DNA of 58,656 nt from SVQP01 sp045594705. GTDB lineage: Bacteria > Bacillota > Clostridia > Oscillospirales > CAG-272. How positions within the stretch are numbered: position 1 is the stretch's first letter; the number at the start of each line of letters is the position of its first letter. A program made the translations under genes and the position numbers. The notes below the pieces were generated by a model that was given only the letters and a program-made list of their open reading frames with translations, was not told the DNA's origin and did no database searches. Shown in pieces: positions 49,469-57,517 of this stretch. The DNA is taken from NCBI GenBank assembly GCA_045594705.1, contig JAZNZB010000001.1:1-58656 (forward strand), written 5' to 3'.

Positions 49469-50074
49469 ATGGAAAGGCTTGTGATCCCGTATCCCATCAT
49501 CGTGGAAGGGAAATATGATAAGATCAAGCTGTCCTCGATCGTCGAGGCGCAGATCATTTCCACGGGCGGATTCGGCGTGTTCAAGAATACAGAGCTTGCA
49601 AGCCTTTTGCAAAAGCTTTCCGAGCGCAGCATGATCATCGTGCTGACCGATAGCGACGGTGGCGGCAAGGTCATCCGATCGCATATTTCGGGCCTGATCC
49701 CCAAGGACAGGCTGATCCAGCTGTACATCCCGCAGATCAAGGGCAAGGAACGCCGTAAGCAAGCGCCGGGTGCGCAAGGACTGCTTGGCGTGGAGGGGAT
49801 GGATACAGCGTTGCTTTACGACCTGCTTGCTCCTTATGCCAAGGCTGACGCGGCCGAGCGTTACCGCGAAAATCCGCTTTCCAAGACCGATTTCTTCTTG
49901 GACGGTCTTTCGGGCGGTGCAGACAGTAAGGCACGTCGCGCAGAGATCGCCAAGGCCTGCGGCCTGCCCGCGGACATGACAGCCAACGCACTGCTGGACG
50001 CCTTGCGATTGCTCTTGAGTTACGACGAGTATCTTGCCTTGGTGGGAAGAGAACGGAGAGATACGATATGTTAG
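49469..50074 (+). CDS. rnmV: Ribonuclease M5
   Basis: A 201-residue TOPRIM-domain nuclease that matures the ends of 5S rRNA. Catalytic Glu in IIVEGKYDKIKL (about 9-20) and the Asp motif LTDSDGGGKVIR (about 57-68) are present, followed by the M5-specific C-terminal DUF4093 region. Start 49469 follows GGAGG; the hairpin cluster lies just upstream. It overlaps rlmA by seven bases. Confidence 0.9.
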   Translation: MERLVIPYPIIVEGKYDKIKLSSIVEAQIISTGGFGVFKNTELASLLQKLSERSMIIVLTDSDGGGKVIRSHISGLIPKDRLIQLYIPQIKGKERRKQAPGAQGLLGVEGMDTALLYDLLAPYAKADAAERYRENPLSKTDFFLDGLSGGADSKARRAEIAKACGLPADMTANALLDALRLLLSYDEYLALVGRERRDTIC

Positions 50075-50889
50075 ACAATCTGACCGATATCCTGGTCTGC
50101 CCCGTGTGCAAAAACGGCGTGCGGATCGAGGGAAAAGTGCTTTGCTGCACAGGCGGCAAGCATCAATTCGACGTGGCCAAGGAAGGGTACGTCAACCTTG
50201 CCACGGGACACATGCCCGGGGGCGACTCCAAACAGGCCGTTGCCGCGCGGACAAGCTTTCTTGGCAAGGGCTATTACGCACCTGCCGCCGAGGTACTGGA
50301 GCAGGCGGTGCGTGACTATCTGCCGGAAGGCTCTGCGTTGATCGACGCGGGCTGCGGGCAGGGCTGGTATTCAAACCGCTTAGCAGGGCAGGGCTACCGC
50401 ATGCTGGGCTTTGACCTTTCCAAATTCGGCTGTGCGCGTGCCGCCAAGGATGCAAGCCTGCAAGGGCTTGATCATGCGGCCTATGCCGTGGCCTCGGTGT
50501 ACACCATGCCGGTCTGTGACGCGTGCGCGGACGGCGTGCTTAATATCTTCGCGCCCTGTGCCGAGCAGGAATACGCCCGCGTGCTGAAGGGTGGCGGTTA
50601 TCTGTTCCTTTTGGGAGCGGGCAAGCAGCACCTGATGGGACTCAAGCGCGCCATGTACGAAAACACCTACGAAAATGCTGAGCGAGCCGATCTGCCCACC
50701 GCGATGACACCGGTGGAAACCAGACGCGCAACCTTTGAGATCACGGTCGAGGGGCAGGAGGATATTGCGGCGCTGTTTTCCATGACACCCTATTATTGGC
50801 GCACGAGCCAAGGCGACAAGGCCAAGCTGCAAGCCTTGGACACTCTGACCACAGAGGTGGACATGCTGCTTTACATTTACAGAAATTAA
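50068..50889 (+). CDS. rlmA: 23S rRNA guanine methyltransferase, RlmA family
   Basis: A 273-residue SAM-dependent methyltransferase. The N-terminal zinc knuckle is CPVCK...CCTGGKHQFD (Cys 11, 14, 27/28, His 32), and AKEGYVNL (about 37-44) is typical of RlmA. The SAM motif is IDAGCGQGWYS (about 91-101). RlmA(I) modifies G745 in E. coli; a Gram-positive relative uses G748. Overlap with rnmV suggests coupled translation of two rRNA-maturation enzymes. Confidence 0.88.
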   Translation: MLDNLTDILVCPVCKNGVRIEGKVLCCTGGKHQFDVAKEGYVNLATGHMPGGDSKQAVAARTSFLGKGYYAPAAEVLEQAVRDYLPEGSALIDAGCGQGWYSNRLAGQGYRMLGFDLSKFGCARAAKDASLQGLDHAAYAVASVYTMPVCDACADGVLNIFAPCAEQEYARVLKGGGYLFLLGAGKQHLMGLKRAMYENTYENAERADLPTAMTPVETRRATFEITVEGQEDIAALFSMTPYYWRTSQGDKAKLQALDTLTTEVDMLLYIYRN

Positions 50890-50909
50890 ATCAAAGGATG
50901 TGATAGATC

Positions 50910-51623
50910 ATGAAATTTTCACTTTGCATTCCCATGTATAACGAGTCGAGCATTATCGAGGACACTGCGCGTCAGCTGTCCGACTATATGCAGGCGAATT
51001 TTGACGATTACGAGATCATTTTCTCAAACGACGGCTCCAAGGACGGCTGCGACAAGCTGGTAGAGCAGATGCACCTGCCTTGCGTGCGCGTCGTGGGCTA
51101 CGAGCAGAATCGCGGCAAGGGCTATGCCGTTCGTACCGCCATGCTTGCTGCCAAGGGCGATTACGTCATGTTCACCGACGCCGACCTTGCCTACGGCACC
51201 GACGTCATCGCGCGCGTGCGCGACGCGTTTTTGGAGCATCCCGAGGCAGATATGGTCATCGGCTCGCGCAACCTCTCCAAGGACGGCTATGAGGGCTACA
51301 CCCCCATCCGTAAGTTGGCCAGCAAGACTTATATCAAGGTGCTTTGCATCGCGGGTGGCTTTAAGCTGTCCGACTCCCAGTGCGGCTGCAAGGCGTTCAC
51401 GCAGGATGCGGTCAAAAAGATCTTCCCCAGATGCGAGGTGGATCGCTTCGCCTTTGACTTTGAGGCTATTTTGTGGGCGGTCAAGTACGGCATGACCATT
51501 CACGAGATCCCGGTCAAGATCATCAACCACCGCGAGTCGTCGGTCAACCTGGTGCGCGATACGCTCAAGATGCTGCGCGACCTTTCCAAGATGAAGAGAA
51601 GGATCAAAAAAGCAAAAATCTGA
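50910..51623 (+). CDS. Family 2 glycosyltransferase (dolichyl-phosphate glucosyltransferase-like)
   Basis: A 237-residue GT2 enzyme without membrane helices. The N-terminus CIPMYNESSIIEDTA is the usual first strand, FSNDGSKDG the nucleotide-binding strand, FTDADLAYG (about 86-94) the DxD metal site, and SQCGCKAFTQDA (about 157-168) the acceptor loop seen in DPM1/Alg5-like enzymes. It would transfer a sugar from a nucleotide donor, probably to a polyprenyl phosphate. The start has AAAGGATGTGAT. Confidence 0.88.
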   Translation: MKFSLCIPMYNESSIIEDTARQLSDYMQANFDDYEIIFSNDGSKDGCDKLVEQMHLPCVRVVGYEQNRGKGYAVRTAMLAAKGDYVMFTDADLAYGTDVIARVRDAFLEHPEADMVIGSRNLSKDGYEGYTPIRKLASKTYIKVLCIAGGFKLSDSQCGCKAFTQDAVKKIFPRCEVDRFAFDFEAILWAVKYGMTIHEIPVKIINHRESSVNLVRDTLKMLRDLSKMKRRIKKAKI

Positions 51624-51654
51624 ATATAGTAAAGCATGAAAGGAGGCAATCGCC

Positions 51655-52440
51655 ATGAAAAAAACGATCACTATATTACTTCTGACCGCGCTTTGTATGA
51701 CGGTCTTAACCTCCTGTGACGTGGGCAACGGCCTTGTGGCAGAGCTGATGGGAGGAATCAATCGCGCGGATGAACATCTTTATCCGATTGAGGATTGCAT
51801 CGAAGAAACCGAACAGCTATGGGGGACCGAGATCCCACCCATTGAGCCAATGCCGCCTGTAGAGATTGAAACTACACCGAATTATGACGTTACAACCGAG
51901 GTAAGCACGACTGAGCCGCCCGAGACGGGCTGCGATTGCGGTCAGTGCGACTTGGATATATCCGACGAGCCTTGGCCAACGCATAGCTTCAGCATTTTTA
52001 CGTTGGTTGCCGTGGTCAACGGTGAGCAGATCGTGGGTCGCTACTTTACGTCGGAGAACAGTCACGAATGGAACGGTCAGGCCGACGTGGACGACAGCAT
52101 TTCCGCGCTGATCGTACGAGGTGCCTGGCGTTGCCCTGAAACCAAGGCGATACTTGGGTATTCGATCGATGGTGGAGACGTTGTGTACGATGAAAGCTTT
52201 ATTACAAGACAGCTGACCGAATGGACAATCAACGGTACGGCGTATATCAACTACTGTGATATCGTGATCCCCGTATCCGAGCTTTCTGAGGGAAGCCATA
52301 CCGTGACCTGCTATGCACATGTGAGCGACATGCAAGGAGAAAGCACCATGCAGATGATCGAATTCGTGATCAATTGCCCGGATACGGCCATGGAAACGGC
52401 AACGGAAGACGTTACGATTCAAGAGCCGATTATAGACTGA
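51655..52440 (+). CDS. Lipoprotein of unknown function (SCDxGNGLV family)
   Basis: A 261-residue predicted lipoprotein: signal then lipobox LTSC (Cys about 21), followed by DVGNGLVAELMGG, an acidic Pro/Thr-rich linker (about 55-85), a short Cys cluster CDCGQCD, and a beta-rich C-terminal part (about 100-245) that could be an Ig-like or carbohydrate-binding fold. The text around the lipid anchor is shared with the next gene. Start with AAAGGAGG. Confidence 0.75.
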   Translation: MKKTITILLLTALCMTVLTSCDVGNGLVAELMGGINRADEHLYPIEDCIEETEQLWGTEIPPIEPMPPVEIETTPNYDVTTEVSTTEPPETGCDCGQCDLDISDEPWPTHSFSIFTLVAVVNGEQIVGRYFTSENSHEWNGQADVDDSISALIVRGAWRCPETKAILGYSIDGGDVVYDESFITRQLTEWTINGTAYINYCDIVIPVSELSEGSHTVTCYAHVSDMQGESTMQMIEFVINCPDTAMETATEDVTIQEPIID

Positions 52441-52465
52441 TTTTTGATGACAAGGAGAAAAAGAC

Positions 52466-53596
52466 ATGAAAACCAAACTGTTTGCTTTCGCTTTAACTGC
52501 ACTTTTGCTGTGCTCGATGCTGGCATCCTGTGATATGGGCAACGGTCTTGTAGGTGAGCTGCTCGGAGATCTGGATCTGGACGCTGTGCTTGACCGGTTT
52601 TTAGGTGACGAAATCCTTGGTGTAGTGCCCGAGGAGGACGTGCTCTATCATCCCGATCAAGGCATCGGAATCGAAACCAAGGTCGAGGAGACCTGGGTCG
52701 AGGAATGGACCGAGGGGCCTTGGATTGAGGAGACTTGGATTGAGGAGACCTGGCCTGCAGAGACCGAGGAGTGGACGACCGAGATCGAATGGGATACCGA
52801 GCTTCCCGTTGACCCCGTTCCTTCCTTGCAGGACGTGCTGGTCATGGACGGTAACCTTAGCGATTGGCATACCAACAACTGGCTGCCCTATTGGAGTGCA
52901 CGCTATGACAAAGACAATCTCGACGCTTGGGTTGGCGAGGTTGGAAATGACGGCGGCTTTACCATGATGGTGACCTGCGATACCGAATACGTATATATGG
53001 CGTTTGACGTCAACGATACCTCGATCAGATACTGCGAGAATGGCACGTATCAGGGCGACTGCTTCCAGATCCAGCTGGATCTTGGCGGCCTTTGCGGTGT
53101 GAGCGGCATGTACGAGCGCGGCATATTCTATTCGTTCGGCCTGCAAGAGGATGGCTCTGCGCACGTCACCGTGCAGTGTGTTCAGGATGATGTCGTAGCT
53201 TCTGTGGACTACGTCATGAGCTCGCAGGATGCTGCAATCGGAGGCCTTATGGGCGCGACGGTGGTGCGCGAGGATGGCTCCGGCTGGGTAGCCGAGATCG
53301 CGATCCCGTGGGAAAACCTGATCTTTGATCTGATTGCCAAGCTTGGAATCAACGATCTGGACGATCTCAAGATCGATTCGGACAACGTCAAGGCAGTCAT
53401 GCTGGTCTGCTACCTGGATTATGATCAGGACGGCATGATCACGGGCGCATGGGGCACTTCCAACAAAATGGGCTCGCTTGCAACCGGAGAAGGCTGGTAT
53501 CCCGAGAACGGCGGCATCACGCTTTGGTTTGATCCGGGTGACATGCGTGTCGAGAGCTTTGACATTGAGGACGCAATTTACTATAACGTGGAATAA
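52466..53596 (+). CDS. Lipoprotein with CBM9-like (DOMON-type) domain
   Basis: A 376-residue predicted lipoprotein: lipobox LASC (Cys about 21), DMGNGLVGELLGD shared with the preceding gene, a Trp/Glu/Thr repeat linker (about 75-112), then from about residue 122 a family 9-type carbohydrate-binding domain with MDGNLSDW, YVYMAFDVNDTSI, GDCFQIQLDLG, GSGWVAEIAIPWENL and a C-terminal GGITLWFD. It probably binds sugar at the surface. It starts 25 bases after the previous stop with AAGGAGA, in one operon with it. Confidence 0.82.
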   Translation: MKTKLFAFALTALLLCSMLASCDMGNGLVGELLGDLDLDAVLDRFLGDEILGVVPEEDVLYHPDQGIGIETKVEETWVEEWTEGPWIEETWIEETWPAETEEWTTEIEWDTELPVDPVPSLQDVLVMDGNLSDWHTNNWLPYWSARYDKDNLDAWVGEVGNDGGFTMMVTCDTEYVYMAFDVNDTSIRYCENGTYQGDCFQIQLDLGGLCGVSGMYERGIFYSFGLQEDGSAHVTVQCVQDDVVASVDYVMSSQDAAIGGLMGATVVREDGSGWVAEIAIPWENLIFDLIAKLGINDLDDLKIDSDNVKAVMLVCYLDYDQDGMITGAWGTSNKMGSLATGEGWYPENGGITLWFDPGDMRVESFDIEDAIYYNVE

Positions 53597-53616
53597 TGCC
53601 GAAAAATAAAGAGAAC

Positions 53617-53649
53617 CCGCACCTGCGATGCAGGTGCGGATCTTTCTTT
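53617..53649 (+). terminator. Terminator of the lipoprotein pair
   Basis: Arms CCGCACCTGC and GCAGGTGCGG around GAT, then a T-rich tail. Confidence 0.88.
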
Positions 53650-54130
53650 ATCTGTGCCTTCTCGGTCTTGCTGCGATTTTGCCTTTGATCTGCGCGGTCA
53701 AGACGGCCGAGGCGCAAAACAGGGCAACAAGACCTGCGCGAATGCCAAGCGATGCGCCAAGGCCAAGACCAAGCGTCAAGGATTGCCGCAGCTCACCGCC
53801 AAAGAACAACCCAAGCAACAGCCCCAATCCTACGTAGATGCAAGCGCAGAGCAGTGAGCAGGGAAGAATGGCCGAGTCGCATCTAAGGCCCACGCCCAAG
53901 CCTCCTGCAAGGCAGGAGAGCACCATCGCGCCAAAGCCCAGCGGCAGGATCCAAGCATCGGGATCGGGGGAGAGATAGGCGATCAGTGCGCAAAGAAAGA
54001 TCAAAGCAAGGCCGCTGATCGCGCAAAACGCCATGCCCCATAACGCTCCCGCTGCAAAACTGCCGCCGCTCGGTGCTTTTTCGGATCGATGTATGCGTGC
54101 GGGTAAGAGCCCCTTGGTGGTACGATTCAT
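53648..54130 (-). CDS. TIGR04086 family membrane protein
   Basis: A 160-residue protein with about four glycine-rich membrane helices (about 25-50, 57-75, 80-102 and 118-140) and a basic C-terminus. It fits the TIGR04086 group, which in Firmicutes is commonly found next to yajC; the role is unknown. The start at 54130 has GGAGG; an earlier in-frame ATG at 54151 lies inside a dyad and is less likely. Cotranscribed with yajC, with an RBS-masking dyad between them. Confidence 0.75.
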   Translation of the reverse strand: MNRTTKGLLPARIHRSEKAPSGGSFAAGALWGMAFCAISGLALIFLCALIAYLSPDPDAWILPLGFGAMVLSCLAGGLGVGLRCDSAILPCSLLCACIYVGLGLLLGLFFGGELRQSLTLGLGLGASLGIRAGLVALFCASAVLTAQIKGKIAARPRRHR

Positions 54131-54139
54131 AAAAAACGC

Positions 54140-54189
54140 CTCCGTATCCATAATATTACCGTATTTGGTAATACTATATGAGTACGGAG
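54140..54189 (-). promoter_or_regulatory. Dyad that could mask the ribosome site of the TIGR04086 gene
   Basis: Outer arms CTCCGTA (54140-54146) and TACGGAG (54183-54189), inner arms TATTACC (54154-54160) and GGTAATA (54167-54173). In the minus-strand transcript the outer arm contains the start of the ACGGAGG ribosome site. Confidence 0.5.
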
Positions 54190-54219
54190 CCGTTTTTATG
54201 TCGGGAAATCCGAATTTGC

Positions 54220-54552
54220 TTACTTCTGTGCGTCCTCTGCCTTGACGTCCACCTTGCTGATCGCGCTCTTGAGCAGACGGATCTTGGTGCGGTCGTGGCT
54301 GGTCTCGATCACGACTGTTTCGTCTCTGATGCTGATGACCTTGCCGATGATGCCGCCGATGGTGGTGATCTCGTCACCGACAGACAGGCTGTTACGCATT
54401 TCGTTGACTTCCTTTTCCTGCTTTCTCTGGGGGCGGATCATAAAGAAATAGAAGAATACGCCGACCAGAACGACCATGACGATGGTCATGATGATCTGTC
54501 CGCCACCGCCGCCTTGATTGCTGAGCAGATTCGTTAATGCCGAAAAATTCAT
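54220..54552 (-). CDS. yajC: Preprotein translocase subunit YajC
   Basis: A 110-residue Sec accessory protein. Gly-rich N-terminus, one membrane helix (about 19-39) ending in FFMIRPQRKQEKE, and the cytoplasmic domain with LSVGDEITTIGGIIGKV (about 56-72) are diagnostic. secD/secF are not adjacent. Start with GGAGGA and a consensus-like promoter. Confidence 0.95.
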   Translation of the reverse strand: MNFSALTNLLSNQGGGGGQIIMTIVMVVLVGVFFYFFMIRPQRKQEKEVNEMRNSLSVGDEITTIGGIIGKVISIRDETVVIETSHDRTKIRLLKSAISKVDVKAEDAQK

Positions 54553-54589
54553 TTTTTATCCTCCGTTGCGAGTTTTCACATACACAACT

Positions 54590-54618
54590 ATTATATCCCA
54601 TAAAGCAAGGAAAGTCAA
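54590..54618 (-). promoter_or_regulatory. Promoter of the yajC operon
   Basis: Minus-strand TTGACT (54613-54618), 17-base spacer, TATAAT (54590-54595). Confidence 0.8.
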
Positions 54619-54721
54619 GTCAAAATCGAAAAAGGTGCAAATAATTCATATCATGTTAATAAACGTATGCTATCATGTAATGTGATGTATTATGTCATAG
54701 TTCCGAAACGGAGGTAAATAT

Positions 54722-55984
54722 ATGAAAAAAGATAAATGTCCTCCTTGCAAAAAGACTTCCATCGGCGGCCAGGCCCTGATGGAGGGCATTATGATGCGAG
54801 GACCCAAGAAAACCGCTATGGCGGTGCGCAATCCCGAGGGGGAGATCGTGCTGGAGATCAAGCAGAACGACAGTAAGACTCCGCTGATTGCCAAGATTCC
54901 CGTGGTGCGCGGCGTGTATAATTTCGCCATGTCCATGATTCAGGGCTACAAGTGCCTGATGAGATCTGCCGAGATCTCGGGATTGGAAGAGGCCGAAGAG
55001 GAGATGCGCCGCGAGGCTGAGGCAAAGAAAGCCGCCAAGGCTGCCAAAAAAGCGGCCAAGAAGGGTACAGCACCCGTTGTCGAACCCGTAGGGGCGAATT
55101 ACGATTCGCCCGCAGAGCAGGCACCCGTAGCCAAGGAAATGCCCACCGAGGAGCAAGCTACCGCAGTCGAAGAGCCCGTCACCGTTTCCGATGCGCCCGT
55201 TGTCGAAGAAACCGTTACCGTTTCCGAGGCTCCCGTCATTGAGGAAAAGAAGGAAAAGAAAAAGGCAGACGGCGCATCCGTAACCACTACGCTTGTCATG
55301 ATCCTTGGCGTCGTGCTGGGGCTGGGTCTTGCCATTCTGCTGTTCAAGTTTGTGCCCACCGCGCTCTACGACCTGTTCGTATGGCTGATCCCCGCGCTTA
55401 AGCCCGAAAACGTTGTGCTTGAATCGTTGATCCGCTCGATGGTGGAGGGCGTCTTCAAAATCGCCATCGTGGTCGGCTACATGGCTGCCGTTTCCCTGAT
55501 GAAGGAGATCCGCCGCACCTTCCGGTATCACGGTGCAGAGCACAAGTCCATCTTCTGTTACGAGGCAGGACTTGAGCTGACCGTGGAAAACGTGCGTAAG
55601 CAGAGAAGATTCCATCCTCGCTGCGGCACCTCGTTCCTCATTCTCATGGTGCTGGTCAACGTGTTCGTTTCGTTCTTTATCGAGCCCTCGTTTATCGCCA
55701 TTTTCGGTGGCACCATGAAAGAAATTCTCAGCCCCATTCACGGCGTGCTTCCCACGCTGGTACGTACCGGCATATCCTTAGTATTGCTCCCCTTGGTTAT
55801 GGGCATCGGCTATGAGCTGCTCAAGCTGGCAGGCAGATATGACAATTTCCTGACCCGTCTGATCTCGCTGCCCGGTGTCTGGCTGCAGCACATCACCGTG
55901 CTTGAGCCGGATGACAGCATGATCGAATGTGCGATCGCCGCCATCAAGGAAGTCATTCCCGAGGACGAGAGCGACAAGTGGTAA
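54722..55984 (+). CDS. DUF1385 membrane protein (YqhQ family)
   Basis: A 420-residue protein. The N-terminus has CPPCKKTSIGGQALMEGIMM (about 6-25), the YqhQ signature. A low-complexity Ala/Lys then Glu/Pro/Val linker runs from about 90 to 180, and several membrane helices follow (about 192-215, 240-262, 305-330 and 345-365). EVRKQ-type text with RYHGAEHKSIFCYE (about 267-280) and PRCGTSFL is also diagnostic. YqhQ members affect membrane traits in B. subtilis, with no agreed biochemical role. The linker contains a repeat-like hairpin at 55088-55115 (separate entry). Start with GGAGG. Confidence 0.92.
   Translation: MKKDKCPPCKKTSIGGQALMEGIMMRGPKKTAMAVRNPEGEIVLEIKQNDSKTPLIAKIPVVRGVYNFAMSMIQGYKCLMRSAEISGLEEAEEEMRREAEAKKAAKAAKKAAKKGTAPVVEPVGANYDSPAEQAPVAKEMPTEEQATAVEEPVTVSDAPVVEETVTVSEAPVIEEKKEKKKADGASVTTTLVMILGVVLGLGLAILLFKFVPTALYDLFVWLIPALKPENVVLESLIRSMVEGVFKIAIVVGYMAAVSLMKEIRRTFRYHGAEHKSIFCYEAGLELTVENVRKQRRFHPRCGTSFLILMVLVNVFVSFFIEPSFIAIFGGTMKEILSPIHGVLPTLVRTGISLVLLPLVMGIGYELLKLAGRYDNFLTRLISLPGVWLQHITVLEPDDSMIECAIAAIKEVIPEDESDKW
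55088..55115 (+). repeat. GTAGGGG...CCCGC hairpin inside the yqhQ coding sequence
   Basis: Stem 55092-55099 (GGGCGAAT) with 55104-55111 (ATTCGCCC), flanked by GTAGG and GCAG. It matches the layout of the intergenic hairpin at 57403-57430 (GTAGGGG, variable inner stem, CCCGC). In frame it encodes VGANYDSPA within the variable linker. Confidence 0.65.
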
Positions 55985-56012
55985 GCCTACATTTCTGGAA
56001 GGAGATTTTGTG

Positions 56013-56735
56013 ATGAAAATTATTTGCTGTAACAATTACGCTGAAATGTCCCGCGTCGGTGCGGATATGGTTGCCGACGTCGTGAAGAGCAAGCCCGACT
56101 GCGTGCTGGGTCTTGCGACGGGATCTACCCCCGAGGGACTGTATGCCGAGCTGATTTCCATGTGTGACAAGGGTGAGCTGGATTTTTCGGCTGTCACCAC
56201 GGTCAATCTGGACGAATATTATCCCATCTCGCCCGAAAACGAGCAGAGCTACCGCTATTTTATGAACACCAAGCTGTTTGACCACGTCAATATCGACAAG
56301 GCAAACACCTACGTGCCGGACGGCAGCGCTCCCGACGCCGCAGCAGAGGCTGCCAGATACGAGGCGTTCGTGCGCGGACTTGGCGGCGCGGACATTCAGA
56401 TCCTTGGCATTGGCCGCAACGGTCATATCGCATTCAACGAGCCTGCCGAGGCGCTGCACCCCGCAACGCACGTCGCAGGGCTGACCGAGGATACCATCGA
56501 GGCAAACGCACGCTTCTTTGAAAGCATTGATCAAGTGCCTAAGCTGGCTCTGACCATGGGCATGGGTACCATTCTCTCTGCCAAGAAGATCATTATCTTG
56601 GCAAACGGTAAGGGCAAGCATGAGGCTGTCAAGGCGATGCTTGCGGGAACTGTGACCACCTCTTGCCCCGCATCCTTCCTCAATCTGCACGCTGACGTGA
56701 CGCTGATCTGCGACCGTGACGCATACGAGGGCTGA
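56013..56735 (+). CDS. nagB: Glucosamine-6-phosphate deaminase
   Basis: A 240-residue enzyme converting glucosamine 6-phosphate to fructose 6-phosphate and ammonia. GLATGSTPEGLY (about 33-44), VNLDEYYPISPENEQSY (about 64-80) with the catalytic Asp, GIGRNGHIAFNEP (about 129-141) with the His of the ring-opening site, and the C-terminal region are intact. ATG 56013 with AAGGAGA; the open frame to 55929 lies in yqhQ. No nagA partner in the window. Confidence 0.96.
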   Translation: MKIICCNNYAEMSRVGADMVADVVKSKPDCVLGLATGSTPEGLYAELISMCDKGELDFSAVTTVNLDEYYPISPENEQSYRYFMNTKLFDHVNIDKANTYVPDGSAPDAAAEAARYEAFVRGLGGADIQILGIGRNGHIAFNEPAEALHPATHVAGLTEDTIEANARFFESIDQVPKLALTMGMGTILSAKKIIILANGKGKHEAVKAMLAGTVTTSCPASFLNLHADVTLICDRDAYEG

Positions 56736-56736
56736 T

Positions 56737-57294
56737 ATGAGCACAGAGCAAATCAAAGCCCAGGCATCCTTGGCAGTCGAGCAGCTGCTGGACGCGGCAA
56801 ACGTCAAGGCGGGTCAGATTTTGGTGGTCGGCTGCTCCTCGTCCGAAATTGCGGGCGGCAGCATCGGCCACGCATCCGCACCCGAGGTGGCAAATGCGGT
56901 CTACGAGGCCATTTCCGAGGCCTGCGCAGCACGTGGCCTGTATCTGGCAGCTCAGTGCTGTGAGCACCTCAACCGCGCACTGATTGTGGAAAGAGCATGT
57001 GCCGAGCAGTATGGTCTTGAAGAGGTCTGCGTCATCCCGCAGCCAAAGGCAGGCGGCTCGTTTGCAACCGCTGCGTGGGCGGGTATGGAGCAGCCCTGTG
57101 CGGTGGAATCCATCAAGGCGCACGTGGGAATGGACATCGGCGGCACGCTGATCGGCATGCATTTGCGCAGCGTGGCAGTGCCCGTAAGAATTATGCAGAG
57201 CACCATCGGGCAGGCAAGCGTGCTTTGTGCACGCACGCGCCCCAAGTTCGTGGGAGGCAGCCGCGCGGTGTATCCCGAGAGCGACAGAAGATGA
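56737..57294 (+). CDS. UPF0340 / TIGR01440 family protein (YwlG-like)
   Basis: A 185-residue conserved protein of unknown function. LVVGCSSSEIAGGSIGHAS (about 28-46), CCEHLNRALIVER (about 72-84), HVGMDIGGTLIGMHL (about 129-143), and the end RPKFVGGSRAVY are diagnostic. It starts one base after the nagB stop; the two are translationally coupled. This family often lies near sugar-phosphate or glyA/rpiB genes, which fits nagB. Confidence 0.92.
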   Translation: MSTEQIKAQASLAVEQLLDAANVKAGQILVVGCSSSEIAGGSIGHASAPEVANAVYEAISEACAARGLYLAAQCCEHLNRALIVERACAEQYGLEEVCVIPQPKAGGSFATAAWAGMEQPCAVESIKAHVGMDIGGTLIGMHLRSVAVPVRIMQSTIGQASVLCARTRPKFVGGSRAVYPESDRR

Positions 57295-57395
57295 ATTTTC
57301 TGTAAACAATAGAGAGAATCTATTGAAACTTACCCAAGGTATGAATGTAAAATGAGGTTGTTACACAAAGCAAATATGCTGCACGACCGATCATG

Positions 57396-57452
57396 ATTGC
57401 TTGTAGGGGAGGCTATCAGCCTCCCGCGGGCGGATGATATCCGCCCCTGCAA
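57396..57452 (+). repeat. Double hairpin of the GTAGGGG family
   Basis: Two 8-bp-stem triloop hairpins: 57407-57414 with 57418-57425, and 57428-57435 with 57439-57446. They are bounded by TTGTAGGG and CCCTGCAA, which pair with each other. The gap 57295-57517 contains this and the MerR ribosome site; I see no clear promoter. Confidence 0.75.
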
Positions 57453-57517
57453 TCAAACGGTTCGGGCGGTGTAGGATATTGCGTAGCAACCCATTTTTAC
57501 TTTGAAAGGACACTGTC

